Of a stretch of 64,000 nucleotides of DNA, positions 1-9,603 are shown one piece after another. The notes beneath the pieces are model-generated. The model was not told the DNA's origin and searched no databases. It worked only from the letters and a program-made list of their open reading frames with translations. How positions within the stretch are numbered: position 1 is the first letter of the stretch; every line of letters starts with the position of its first letter. Location of the stretch: positions 26,001,859-26,065,858 of the forward strand of contig OW121858.1 in NCBI GenBank assembly GCA_933228895.1. Direction: 5' to 3'. Origin of the DNA: Platycnemis pennipes (lineage: Eukaryota > Arthropoda > Insecta > Odonata > Platycnemididae). A program made the position numbers and the translations under genes.

Positions 1-161
1 CACGTTATTCCTTTTTCCCTCTTATATTATTAAGTGCCGTTCCCTGGATTCGAACCTGGGACCTTCACTTCCGCAGCTCGGTGTTTATCCACTCCGCCAC
101 TCTCCCACCACATCCTTTCCCCTTATTTTCTCTTTTATTCCATTTTCCCTCTTTTTTTATT

Positions 162-165
162 AAAA
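162..165 (-). terminator. Candidate Pol III terminator (TTTT on minus strand)
   Basis: The plus strand reads TAAAAGCCG here, so the minus strand has ...CGGCTTTTA directly after the 3' end of the tRNA-like module, exactly where a tRNA gene terminator would sit. Almost all other units have TAAGTGCC or AAATGCC at this place and thus lack a T4 run on that strand. Confidence 0.5.
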
Positions 166-167
166 GC

Positions 168-1028
168 CGTTCCCTGGATTCGAACCTGGGACCTTCACTT
201 CCGCAGCTCGGTGTTTATCCACTCCGCCACTCTCCCCCCACCTCCTTTCCCCTTATTTTCTCTTTTATTCCATTTTCCCTCTTTTTTCAATAAATGCCGT
301 TCCCTGGATACGAACCTGGGACCTTCACTTCCGCAGCTCGGTGTTAATCCACTCCGCCACTCTCCCCTCACCTCCTTTCCCCTTATTTTCTCTTTTATTC
401 CATTTTCCCTGTTTTTTTATTAAGTTGCGTTCCCTGGATTCGAACCTGGGACCTTCACTTCCGCAGCTCGGTGTTTATCCACTCCGCCACTCTCCCCCCA
501 CCTCCTTTCCCCTTATTTTCTCTTTTATTCCATTTTCTTTCTTTTTTATTAAGTGCCGTTCCCTGGATTCGAACCTGGGACCTTCACTTCCGCAGCTCAG
601 TGTTTATCCACTCCGCCACTCTCCCCCCACATCCTTTCCCCATATTTTCTCTTTTATTTTATTTTCCCTCTTTTATTATTAGATTCCGTTCCCTGGATTC
701 GAACCTGGGACCTTCACTTCCGCAGCTCGGTGTTTATCCACTCCACCACTCTCCCACCACCTCCTTTCCCCTTATTTTCTCTTTTATTCCATTTTCCCTC
801 TTTTTTTATTAAATCCCGTTCCCAGGATTCGAACCTGGGACCTTCACTTCCGCAGCTCGGTGTTTATCCACCCCGCCACTCTCCCCCCACCTCCTTTCCC
901 CTTATTTTCTCTTTTATTCCATTTCCCTCTTTTTTTATTAAATGCCGTTCCCTGGATTCGAACCTGGGACCTTCACTTCCGCAGCTCGGTGTTTATCCAC
1001 TCCGCCACTCTCCCCCCACCTCCTTTCC
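168..1028. repeat. Block recurring at 48,858-49,718 (offset 48,690)
   Basis: About 860 bp match the block near 49 kb, including rare markers: TTTTTTCAATAAATGCC at about 281-297, GGATACGAACC, CTCCCCTCACC, and AATCCCGTTCCCAGG. The match ends where the copy near 49.7 kb has CCTCCTATTTTC instead of CCCCTTATTTTC. It links the left edge of the window with the segment next to the 3,548-bp duplication. Confidence 0.8.
821..839 (-). ncRNA. T-arm variant with fully paired stem
   Basis: Here the plus strand has CCCAGG where most units have CCCTGG. On the minus strand this gives CCCAGG, loop TTCGAAT, then CCTGGG, a perfect 6-bp T stem. The same unit carries CCACCCCGCCA at 869-879, so its box A becomes TGGCGGGGTGG. 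The two changes travel together in every example checked (near 2900, 6408, 8225, 11042, 36291, 39669 and 49510), which marks one monomer lineage. Confidence 0.75.
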
Positions 1029-1523
1029 CCTTATTTTCTCTTTTATTCCATTTTCCCTCTTTTTTTATTAAATGACGTTCCCTGGATTCGAACCTGGGAC
1101 CTTCACTTCCGCAGCTCGGTGTTCATCCACTCCGCCACAATCCCCCCACCTCCTTTCCTCTTATTTTCTCTTTTATTACATTTTCCCTCTTTTATTACTA
1201 AGTGCCGTTCCCTGGATTCGGACCTGGGACCTTCACTTCCGCAGCTCGGTGTTTATCCACTCCGCCACTCTCCCCCCACCTCCTTTCCCCTTATTTTCTC
1301 TTTTATCCCATTTTCCCACTTTTTTTATTAAGTGCCGTTCCCTGGATTCGAACCTGGGAACTTCACTTCCGCAGCTCGGTGTTTATCCACTCCGCCACTC
1401 TCCCCCCACCTCCTTTCCCCTTATTTTCTCTTTTATTCCATTTTCCCTCTTTTTTTATTAAGTGCCGTTCCCTGGATTCGAACCTGGGACCTTCACTTCC
1501 GCAGCTCGGTGTTTATCCACTCT

Positions 1524-3788
1524 GCCACTCTCCCCCCACCTCCTTTCCCCTTATTTTCTCGTTTATTCCATTTTCCCTGTTTTTTATTAAGTTGCGTTCC
1601 CTGGATTCAAACCTTGGACCTGCACTTCCGTAGCTCGGTCATTATCCACTCCGCCACTCTCCCCCCACCTCCTTTCCTCTTATTTTCCCCTTTATTCCAT
1701 TTTCCTTCTTTTTTTATTAAGTGCCGTTCCCTGGATTTGAACCTGGGACCTTCACTTCCGCAGCTCAGTGTTTATACACTCCGCCACTCTCCCCCCCCAC
1801 ATCTTTTCCCCATATTTTCTCTTTTATTTTATTTTCCCTCTTTTATTATTAGATTCCGTTCCCTGGATTCGAACCTGGGACCTTCACTTCCGCAGCTCGG
1901 TGTTTATCCACTCCGCCACTCTCCCACCACATCCTTTCCCCTTATTTTCTCTTTTATTCCATTTTCCCTCTTTTTTTATTAAATGCCGTTCCCTGGATTC
2001 GAACCTGGGACCTTCACTTCCGCAGCTCGGTGTTTATCCACTCCGCCACTCTCCCCCCACCTCTTTTCCCCTTATTTTCTCTTTTATTCCATTTTCCCTC
2101 TTTTTTTAATAAATGCCGTTCCCTGGATTTGAACCTGGGACCTTCACTTCCGCAGCTCGGTGTTTATCCACTCCGCCACTCTCCCCCCACCTCCTTTCCC
2201 CTTATTTTCTCTTTTATTCCATTTTCCCTGTTTTTTTATTAAGTTGCGTTCCCTGGATTCGAACCTGGGACCTTCACTTCCGCAGCTCGGTGTTTATCCA
2301 CTCCGCCACTCTCCCCCCACCTCCTTTCCTCTTATTTTCCCCTTTATTCCATTTTCCTTCTTTTTTTATTAAGTGCCGTTCCCTGGATTTGAACCTGGGA
2401 CCTTCACTTCCGCAGCTCAGTGTTTATACACTCCGCCACTCTCCCCCCACATCTTTTCCCCATATTTTCTCTTTTATTTTATTTTCCCTCTTTTATTATT
2501 AGATTCCGTTCCCTGGATTCGAACCTGGGACCTTCACTTCCGCAGCTCGGTGTTTATCCACTCCGCCACTCTCCCACCACCTCCTTTCCCCTTATTTTCT
2601 CTTTTATTCCATTTTCCTTCTTTTTTATTAAGTGCCGTTCCCTGGATTCGAACCTGGGACCTTCACTTCCGCAGCTCAGTGTTTATCCACTCCGCCACTC
2701 TCCCCCCACATCCTTTCCCCATATTTTCTCTTTTATTTTATTTTCCCTCTTTTATTATTAGATTACGGTCCCTGGATTCGAACCTGGGACCTTCACTTCC
2801 GCAGCTCGGTGTTTATCCACTCCACCACTCTCCCACCACCTCCTTTCCCCTTATTTTCTCTTTTATTCCATTTTCCCTCTTTTTTTATTAAATGCCGTTC
2901 CCAGGATTCGAACCTGGGACCTTCACTTCCGCAGCTCGGTGTTTATCCACCCCGCCACTCTCCCCCCACCTCCTTTCCCCTTATTTTCTCTTTTATTCCA
3001 TTTTCCCTCTTTTTTTATTAAATGACGTTCCCTGGATTCGAACCTGGGACCTTCACTTCCGCAGCTCGGTGTTTATCCACTCCGCCACAATCCCCCCACC
3101 TCCTTTCCTCTTATTTTCTCTTTTATTACATTTCCCCTCTTTTATTACTAAGTACCGTTCCCTGGATTCGGACCTGGGACCTTCACTTCCGCAGCTCGGT
3201 GTTTATCCACTCCGCCACTCTCCCCCCACCTCCTTTCCCCTTATTTTCTCTTTTATTCCATTTTCCCACTTTTTTTATTAAGTGCCGTTCCCTGGATTCG
3301 AACCTGGGAACTTCACTTCCGCAGCTCGGTGTTTATCCACTCCGCCACTCTCCCCCCACCTCCTTTCCCCTTATTTTCTCTTTTATTCCATTTTCCCTCT
3401 TTTTTTATTAAGTGCCGTTCCCTGGATTCGAACCTGGGACCTTCACTTCCGCATCTCGGTGTTTATCCACTCCGCCACTCTCCCCCCACCTCCTTTCCCG
3501 TTATTTTCTCGTTTATTCCATTTTCCCTTTTTTTTTATTAAGTGCCGTTCCCTGGATTCGAACCTGGGACCTTCACTTCCGCAGCTCGGTGTTTATCCAC
3601 TCCGCCACTCTCCCCCCACCTCCTTTCCCCTTATTTTCTCTTTTATTCCATTTTCCCTCTTTTTTTATTAAGTGCCGTTCCCTGGATTCGAACCTGGGAC
3701 CTTCACTTCCGCAGCTCGGTGTTTATCCACTCCGCCACTCTCCCCCCACCTCCTTTCCCCTTATTTTCTCTTTTATTCCATTTTCCCT
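1524..3788. repeat. Block A, first copy (recurs at 9,666-11,930 and 20,537-22,801)
   Basis: A 2.27-kb run of monomers is repeated at offset 8,142 and again at a further 10,871. Diagnostic features are the shortened spacer plus GTCATTATCC at about 1639, the CCCCCCCCAC run near 1791-1800, and GATTACGGTCCC near 2761. Beyond 3,788 the left copy continues with CCCTGTTTTT spacers and the right copy does not. Confidence 0.85.
2910..3629. repeat. 720-bp block recurring at 4,339-5,058 (offset 1,429, 11 units)
   Basis: The same monomer order (CACCCCGCC unit, CCACAATCC unit, GGATTCGGACC unit, CTGGGAACTTC unit, CCGCATCTCGG unit) is found twice, 1,429 bp apart. 1,429 equals eleven 130-bp units minus one base. 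It is a short-range copy inside the region between blocks A and B. Confidence 0.8.
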
Positions 3789-6129
3789 GTTTTTTTATTA
3801 AGTTGCGTTCCCTGGATTCGAACCTGGGACCTTCACTTCCGCAGCTCGGTGTTTATCCACTCCGCCACTCTCCCCCCACCTCCTTTCCCCTTATTTTCTC
3901 TTTTATTCCATTTTCCCTCTTTTTTTAATAAATGCCGTTCCCTGGATTTGAACCTGGGACCTTCACTTCCGCAGCTCGGTGTTTATCCAATCCGCCACTC
4001 TCCCCCCACCTCCTTTCCCCTTATTTTCTCTTTTATTCCATTTTCCATGTTTTTTTATTAAGTTGCGTTCCCTGGATTCGAACCTGGGACCTTCACTTCC
4101 GCAGCTCGGTGTTTATCCACTCCGCCACTCTCCCCCCACCTCCTTTCCCCTTATTTTCTCTTTTATTCCATTTTCCTTCTTTTTTATTAAGTGCCGTTCC
4201 CTGGATTCGAACCTGGGACCTTCACTTCCGCACCTCAGTGTTTATCCACTCCGCCACTCTCCCCCCACATCCTTTCCCCATATTTTCTCTTTTATTTTAT
4301 TTTCCCTCTTTTATTATTAGATTACGTTCCCTGGATTCGAACCTGGGACCTTCACTTCCGCAGCTCGGTGTTTATCCACCCCGCCACTCTCCCCCCACCT
4401 CCTTTCCCCTTATTTTCTCTTTTATTCCATTTTCCCTCTTTTTTTATTAAATGACGTTCCCTGGATTCGAACCTGGGACCTTCACTTCCGCAGCTCGGTG
4501 TTTATCCACTCCGCCACAATCCCCCCACCTCCTTTCCTCTTATTTTCTCTTTTATTACATTTCCCCTCTTTTATTACTAAGTGCCGTTCCCTGGATTCGG
4601 ACCTGGGACCTTCACTTCCGCAGCTCGGTGTTTATCCACTCCGCCACTCTCCCCCCACCTCCTTTCCCCTTATTTTCTCTTTTATTCCATTTTCCCACTT
4701 TTTTTATTAAGTGCCGTTCCCTGGATTCGAACCTGGGAACTTCACTTCCGCAGCTCGGTGTTTATCCACTCCGCCACTCTCCCCCCACCTCCTTTCCCCT
4801 TATTTTCTCTTTTATTCCATTTTCCCTCTTTTTTTATTAAGTGCCGTTCCCTGGATTCGAACCTGGGACCTTCACTTCCGCATCTCGGTGTTTATCCACT
4901 CCGCCACTCTCCCCCCACCTCCTTTCCCGTTATTTTCTCGTTTATTCCATTTTCCCTTTTTTTTTATTAAGTGCCGTTCCCTGGATTCGAACCTGGGACC
5001 TTCACTTCCGCAGCTCGGTGTTTATCCACTCCGCCACTCTCCCCCCACCTCCTTTCCCCATATTTTTTCTTTTATTCCATTTACCCTCTTTTATTATTAA
5101 GTGCCGTTCCCTGGATTCGAACCTGGGACCTTCACTTCCGCAGCTCGGTGTTTATCCACTCTGCCACTCTCCCCCCACCTCCTTTCCCCTAATTTTCTCG
5201 TTTATTCCATTTTCCCTGTTTTTTTATTAAGTTGCGTTCCCTGGATTCAAACCTTGGACCTTCACTTCCGTAGCTCGGTGTTTATCCACTCCGCCACTCT
5301 CCCCCCACCTCCTTTCCTCTTATTTTCCCCTTTATTCCATTTTCCTTCTTTTTTTATTAAGTGCCGTTCCCTGGATTTGAATCTGGGACCTTCACTTCCG
5401 CAGCTCAGTGTTTATACACTCCGCCACTCTCCCCCCACATCCTTTCCCCATATTTTCTCTTTTATTTAATTTTCCCTCTTTTATTATTAGATTCCGTTCC
5501 CTGGATTCGAACCTGGGACCTTCACTTCCGCAGCTCGGTGTTTATCCACTCCGCCACTCTCCCACCACATCCTTTCCCCTTATTTTCTCTTTTATTCCAT
5601 TTTCCCTCTTTTTTTATTAAATGCCGTTCCCTGGATTCGAACCTGGGACCTTCACTTCCGCAGCTCGGTGTTTATCCACTCCGCCACTCTCCCCCCACCT
5701 CTTTTCCCCTTATTTTCTCTTTTATTCCATTTTCCCTCTTTTTTTAATAAAAGCCGTTCCCTGGATTTGAACCAGGGACCTTCACTTCCGCAGCTCGGTG
5801 TTTATCCACTCCGCCACTGTCCCCCCCACCTCCTTTCCCCTTATTTTCTCTTTTATTCCATTTTCCCTCTTTTTTAATAAATGCCGTCCCCTGGATACGA
5901 ACCTGGGACCTTCACTTCCGCAGCTCGGTGTTTATCCACTCCGCCACTCTCCCCCCACCTCCTTTCCCCTTATTTTCTCTTTTATTCCATTTTCCCTGTT
6001 TTTTTATTAAGTTGCGTTCCCTGGAATCGAACCTGGGACCTTCACTTCCGCAGCTCGGTGTTTATCCACTCCGCCACTCTCCCCCCACCTCCTTTCCCCT
6101 TATTTTCTCTTTTATTCCATTTTCCTTCT
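3789..6129. repeat. Mixed monomers between blocks A and B
   Basis: This stretch holds only satellite units. It contains the second copy of the 1,429-bp offset block, a unit with AATCCGCCAC at about 3988, a block similar to 1.5-2.1 kb (GGATTCAAACCTTGG then GGATTTGAATCTGGG), and the unit with a candidate terminator at 5,749. No gene is visible. Confidence 0.75.
5749..5752 (-). terminator. Second candidate Pol III terminator (TTTT on minus strand)
   Basis: The plus strand reads AATAAAAGCCG, giving TTTT on the minus strand right after the tRNA-like module. This and the copy at 162-165 are the only two I noticed in the window. Confidence 0.45.
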
Positions 6130-9100
6130 TTTTTATTAAGTGCCGTTCCCTGGATTCGAACCTGGGACCTTCACTTCCGCAGCTCGGTGTTTATCCACTC
6201 CGCCACTCTCCCCCCACCTCCTTTCCCCTTATTTTCTCTTTTATTCCATTTTCCCTCTTTTTTTATTAAGTGCCGTTCCCTGGATTCGAACCTGGGACCT
6301 TCACTTCCGCAGCTCGGTGTTTATCCACTCCGCCACTCTCCCCCCACCTCCTTTCCCCTTATTTTCTCTTTTATTCCATTTTCCCTCTTTTTTTATTAAA
6401 TGCCGTTCCCAGGATTCGAACCTGGGACCTTCACTTCCGCAGCTCGGTGTTTATCCACCCCGCCACTCTCCCCCCGCCTCCTTTCCCCTTATTTTCTCTT
6501 TTATTCCATTTCCCTCTTTTTTTATTAAATGCCGTTCCCTGGATTCGAACCTGGGACCTTCACTTCCGCAGCTCGGTGTTTATCCACTCCGCCACTCTCC
6601 CCCCACCTCCTTTCCCCTTATTTTCTCTTTTATTCCATTTTCCCTCTTTTTTTATTAAATGACGTTCCCTGGATTCGAACCTGGGACCTTCACTTCCGCA
6701 GCTCGGTGTTTATCCACTCCGCCACAATCCCCCCACCTCCTTTCCTCTTATTTTCTCTTTTATTACATTTTCCCTCTTTTATTACTAAGTGCCGTTCCCT
6801 GGATTCGGACCTGGGACCTTCACTTCCGCAGCTCGGTGTTTATCCACTCCGCCACTCTCCCCCCACCTCCTTTCCCCTTATTTTCTCTTTTATTCCATTT
6901 TCCCACTTTTTTTATTAAGTGCCGTTCCCTGGATTCGAACCTGGGAACTTCACTTCCGCAGCTCGGTGTTTATCCACTCCGCCACTCTCCCCCCACCTCC
7001 TTTCCCCTTATTTTCTCTTTTATTCCATTTTCCCTCTTTTTTTATTAAGTGCCGTTCCCTGGATTCGAACCTGGGACCTTCACTTCCGCAGATCGGTGTT
7101 TATCCACTCTGCCACTCTCCCCCCACCTCCTTTCCCCTTATTTTCTCGTTTATTCCATTTTCCCTGTTTTTTATTAAGTTGCGTTCCCTGGATTCAAACC
7201 TTGGACCTTCACTTCCGTAGCTCGGTGTTTATCCACTCCGCCACTCTCCCCCCACCTCCTTTCCTCTTATTTTCCCCTTTATTCCATTTTCCTTCTTTTT
7301 TTATTAAGTGCCGTTCCCTGGATTTGAACCTGGGACCTTCACTTCCGCAGCTCAGTGTTTATACACTCCGCCACTCTCCCCCCACATCTTTTCCCCATAT
7401 TTTCTCTTTTATTTTATTTTCCCTCTTTTATTATTAGATTCCGTTCCCTGGATTCGAACCTGGGACCTTCACTTCCGCAGCTCGGTGTTTATCCACTCCG
7501 CCACTCTCCCACCACATCCTTTCCCCTTATTTTCTCTTTTATTCCATTTTCCCTCTTTTTTTATTAAATGCCGTTCCCTGGATTCGAACCTGGGACCTTC
7601 ACTTCCGCAGCTCGGTGTTTATCCACTCCGCCACACTCCCCCCACCTCTTTTCCCCTTATTTTCTCTTTTATTCCATTTTCCCTCTTTTTTTAATAAATG
7701 CCGTTCCCTGGATTTGAACCTGGGACCTTCACTTCCGCAGCTCGGTGTTTATCCACTCCGCCACTCTCCCCCCACCTCCTTTCCCCTTATTTTCTCTTTT
7801 ATTCCATTTTCCCTGTTTTTTTATTAAGTTGCGTTCCCTGGATTCGAACCTGGGACCTTCACTTCCGCAGCTCGGTGTTTATCCACTCCGCCACTCTCCC
7901 CCCACCTCCTTTCCCCTTATTTTCTCTTTTATTCCATTTTCCTTCTTTTTTATTAAGTGCCGTTCCCTGGATTCGAACCTGGGACCTTCACTTCCGCAGC
8001 TCAGTGTTTATCCACTCCGCCACTCTCCCCCCACATCCTTTCCCCATATTTTCTCTTTTATTTTATTTTCCCTCTTTAATTATTAGATTCCGTTCCCTGG
8101 ATTCGAACCTGGGACCTTCACTTCCGCAGCTCGGTGTTTATCCACTCCACCACTCTCCCACCACCTCATTTCCCCTTATTTTCTCTTTTATTCCATTTTC
8201 CCTCTTTTTTTATTAAATGCCGTTCCCAGGATTCCAACCTGGGACCTTCACTTCCGCAGCTCGGTGTTTATCCACCCCGCCACTCTCCCCCCACCTCCTT
8301 TCCCCTTATTTTCTCTTTTATTCCATTTTCCCTCTTTTTTTATTAAATGACGTTCCCTGGATTCGAACCTGGGACCTTCACTTCCGCAGCTCGGTGTTTA
8401 TCCACTCCGCCACAATCCCCCCACCTCCTTTCCTCTTATTTTCTCTTTTATTACATTTTCCCTCTTTTATTACTAAGTGCCGTTCCCTGGATTCGGACCT
8501 GGGACCTTCACTTCCGCAGCTCGGTGTTTATCCACTCCGCCACTCTCCCCCCACCTCCTTTCCCCTTATTTTCTCTTTTATTCCATTTTCCCACTTTTTT
8601 TATTAAGTGCCGTTCCCTGGATTCGAACCTGGGAACTTCACTTCCGCAGCTCGGTGTTTATCCACTCCGCCACTCTCCCCCCACCTCCTTTCCCCTTATT
8701 TTCTCTTTTATTCCATTTTCCCTCTTTTTTTATTAAGTGCCGTTCCCTGGATTCGAACCTGGGACCTTCACTTCCGCAGCTCAGTGTTTATCCATTCCGC
8801 CACTCTACCCCCCTATCCTTTCCCCATATTTTCTCTTTTATTCCATTTTCCCCCTTTTATTATTAGATGCCGTTCCCTGGATTCGAACCTGGGACCTTCA
8901 CTTCCGCAGCTCGGTGTTTATCCACTCCGCCACTCTCCCACCACCTCCTTTCCCCTTATTTTCTCTTTTATTCCATTTTCCCTCTTTTTTTATTAAGTGC
9001 CGTTCCCTGGATTCGAAACTGGGAACTTCACTTCCGCAGCTTGGTGTTTATCCACTCCGCCACTCTCCCCCCACCTCCTTTCCTCCTATTTTCTCTTTTA

Positions 9101-9138
9101 TTCCATTTTCCCTCTTTTATTATTAAGTGCCGTTCCCT

Positions 9139-9149
9139 GGATTCGAACC
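9139..9149 (-). promoter_or_regulatory. Pol III box B / TFIIIC site, reference copy
   Basis: The minus strand reads GGTTCGAATCC, a full match to the box B consensus GGTTCRANYCC and identical to a tRNA T-loop region. Box B is the main TFIIIC contact. Nearly every monomer keeps it. Minor variants are GGTTCAAATCC (still consensus), GGTCCGAATCC, GGTTTGAATCC, GGCTCGAATCC and GGTTCGTATCC. Confidence 0.82.
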
Positions 9150-9181
9150 TGGGACCTTCACTTCCGCAGCTCGGTGTTTAT

Positions 9182-9192
9182 CCACTCCGCCA
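9182..9192 (-). promoter_or_regulatory. Pol III box A, reference copy
   Basis: The minus strand reads TGGCGGAGTGG, which fits the eukaryotic Pol III box A pattern TRGYNNANNNG. It lies about 33 bp upstream (in minus-strand sense) of box B, which is tRNA-like spacing. The same motif is present in most units. Common variants are TGGCGGGGTGG, TGGCAGAGTGG, TGGTGGAGTGG and TGGCGTAGTGG. Confidence 0.75.
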
Positions 9193-9213
9193 CTCTCCCC
9201 CCACCTCCTTTCC

Positions 9214-9234
9214 CCTTATTTTCTCTTTTATTCC
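9214..9234. repeat. 21-nt perfect mirror repeat in spacer, reference copy
   Basis: The plus strand reads the same in both directions around position 9224; the 17-nt core is TTATTTTCTCTTTTATT, flanked by CC on each side. It is pyrimidine-only except for two A residues. It follows a C-rich block (CCCCCCACCTCC). This is a recurring element of most spacers; variants with TTTCTCGTTT or CCATATTTT break the symmetry. Confidence 0.85.
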
Positions 9235-9386
9235 ATTTTCCCTCTTTTATTATTAAGTGCCGTTCCCTGGATTCGAACCTGGGACCTTCACTTCTGCAGC
9301 TCGGTGTTTATCCACTCCGCCACTCTCCCCCCACCTCCTTTCCCCTTATTTTCTCTTTTATTCTATTTTCCCTCTTTTTTTAATAA

Positions 9387-9485
9387 ATGCCGTTCCCTGG
9401 ATTCGAACCTGGGACCTTCACTTCCGCCCCCACCTCCTTTCCCCTTATTTTCTCTTTTATTCCATTTTCCCTCTTTTTTTATTAA
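9387..9485 (-). repeat. Truncated monomer with 31-bp deletion (99 bp)
   Basis: CTTCCGC is joined directly to CCCCCACCTCC, so 31 bp covering the CAGCTCGG segment and all of box A are lost, while box B remains. The breakpoint lies in C-rich sequence, which suggests slippage or microhomology. The same unit recurs at 14,931-15,029, 25,802-25,900 and 52,121-52,219, always followed by the 118-bp unit. Confidence 0.88.
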
Positions 9486-9603
9486 GTGCCGTTCCCTGGA
9501 TTCGAACCTGGGACCTTCCGGTGTTTATCCACTCCGCCACTCTCCCCCCACCTCATTTCCCCTTATTTTCTTTTTTATTCCATTTTCCCTCTTTTATTAT
9601 TAA
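9486..9603 (-). repeat. Truncated monomer with 12-bp deletion (118 bp)
   Basis: GGGACCTTCCGGTGTTTATCC replaces the usual longer sequence; 12 bp holding the CCGCAGCTCGG hairpin are missing. Boxes A and B are kept but are 12 bp closer. Copies are at 15,030-15,147, 25,901-26,018 and 52,220-52,337, immediately after the 99-bp unit each time. Confidence 0.87.

Larger units (their letters stand above)
9126..9194 (-). ncRNA. tRNA-like (degenerate cloverleaf) module, reference copy
   Basis: Read on the minus strand this 69-nt stretch resembles a tRNA. Outer ends AGTGGCG and CGGCACT pair at six of seven positions (one G-G mismatch). A short D-like stem GTG/CAC closes the loop GATAAA, or alternatively CGG/CCG forms around the box A region. 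CCG-AGCTG-CGG gives a 3-bp hairpin in the anticodon position, but its loop is five bases instead of seven. The T arm has the canonical TTCGAAT loop, and its stem CCCAGG/CCAGGG carries a central A-A mismatch. If box A is used to set standard numbering (T8), the seven bases before it do not pair with the 3' end. No anticodon can be assigned. I infer a tRNA-derived sequence, as in a SINE head or tRNA pseudogene, with a Ser/Leu-like box A. It is not an evident functional tRNA gene. Confidence 0.7.
9127..9256 (+). repeat. Representative consensus monomer (130 bp)
   Basis: This unit is close to the array consensus and serves as the reference. Positions 9127-9194 hold the tRNA-like half: T-arm/box B sequence first, then the CCGCAGCTCGG hairpin, then the box A complement. 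Positions 9195-9256 hold the spacer: a C6 run, ACCTCCTTTCCCC, the mirror repeat at 9214-9234, and a T-rich tail ending TTTTATTATTAA. The spacer tail exists in two main forms across the array, with a T7 run followed by ATTAA or with TTTTATTATTAA; minor forms end TTTAATAA, TTCAATAA or ATTATTAG. All other units can be described as variants of this one. Confidence 0.93.

Noticed and set aside
150..160. T7-T8 runs as Pol III or rho-independent terminators on the plus strand
   Set aside because: No promoter or GC-rich hairpin is seen directly upstream on the plus strand; they are better described as part of the spacer.
9126..9194. A functional tRNA gene in each unit
   Set aside because: The stretch before box A does not form a 7-bp acceptor stem in standard numbering, the anticodon-position hairpin has a 5-base loop, the usual T stem has an A-A mismatch and no T4 terminator follows.
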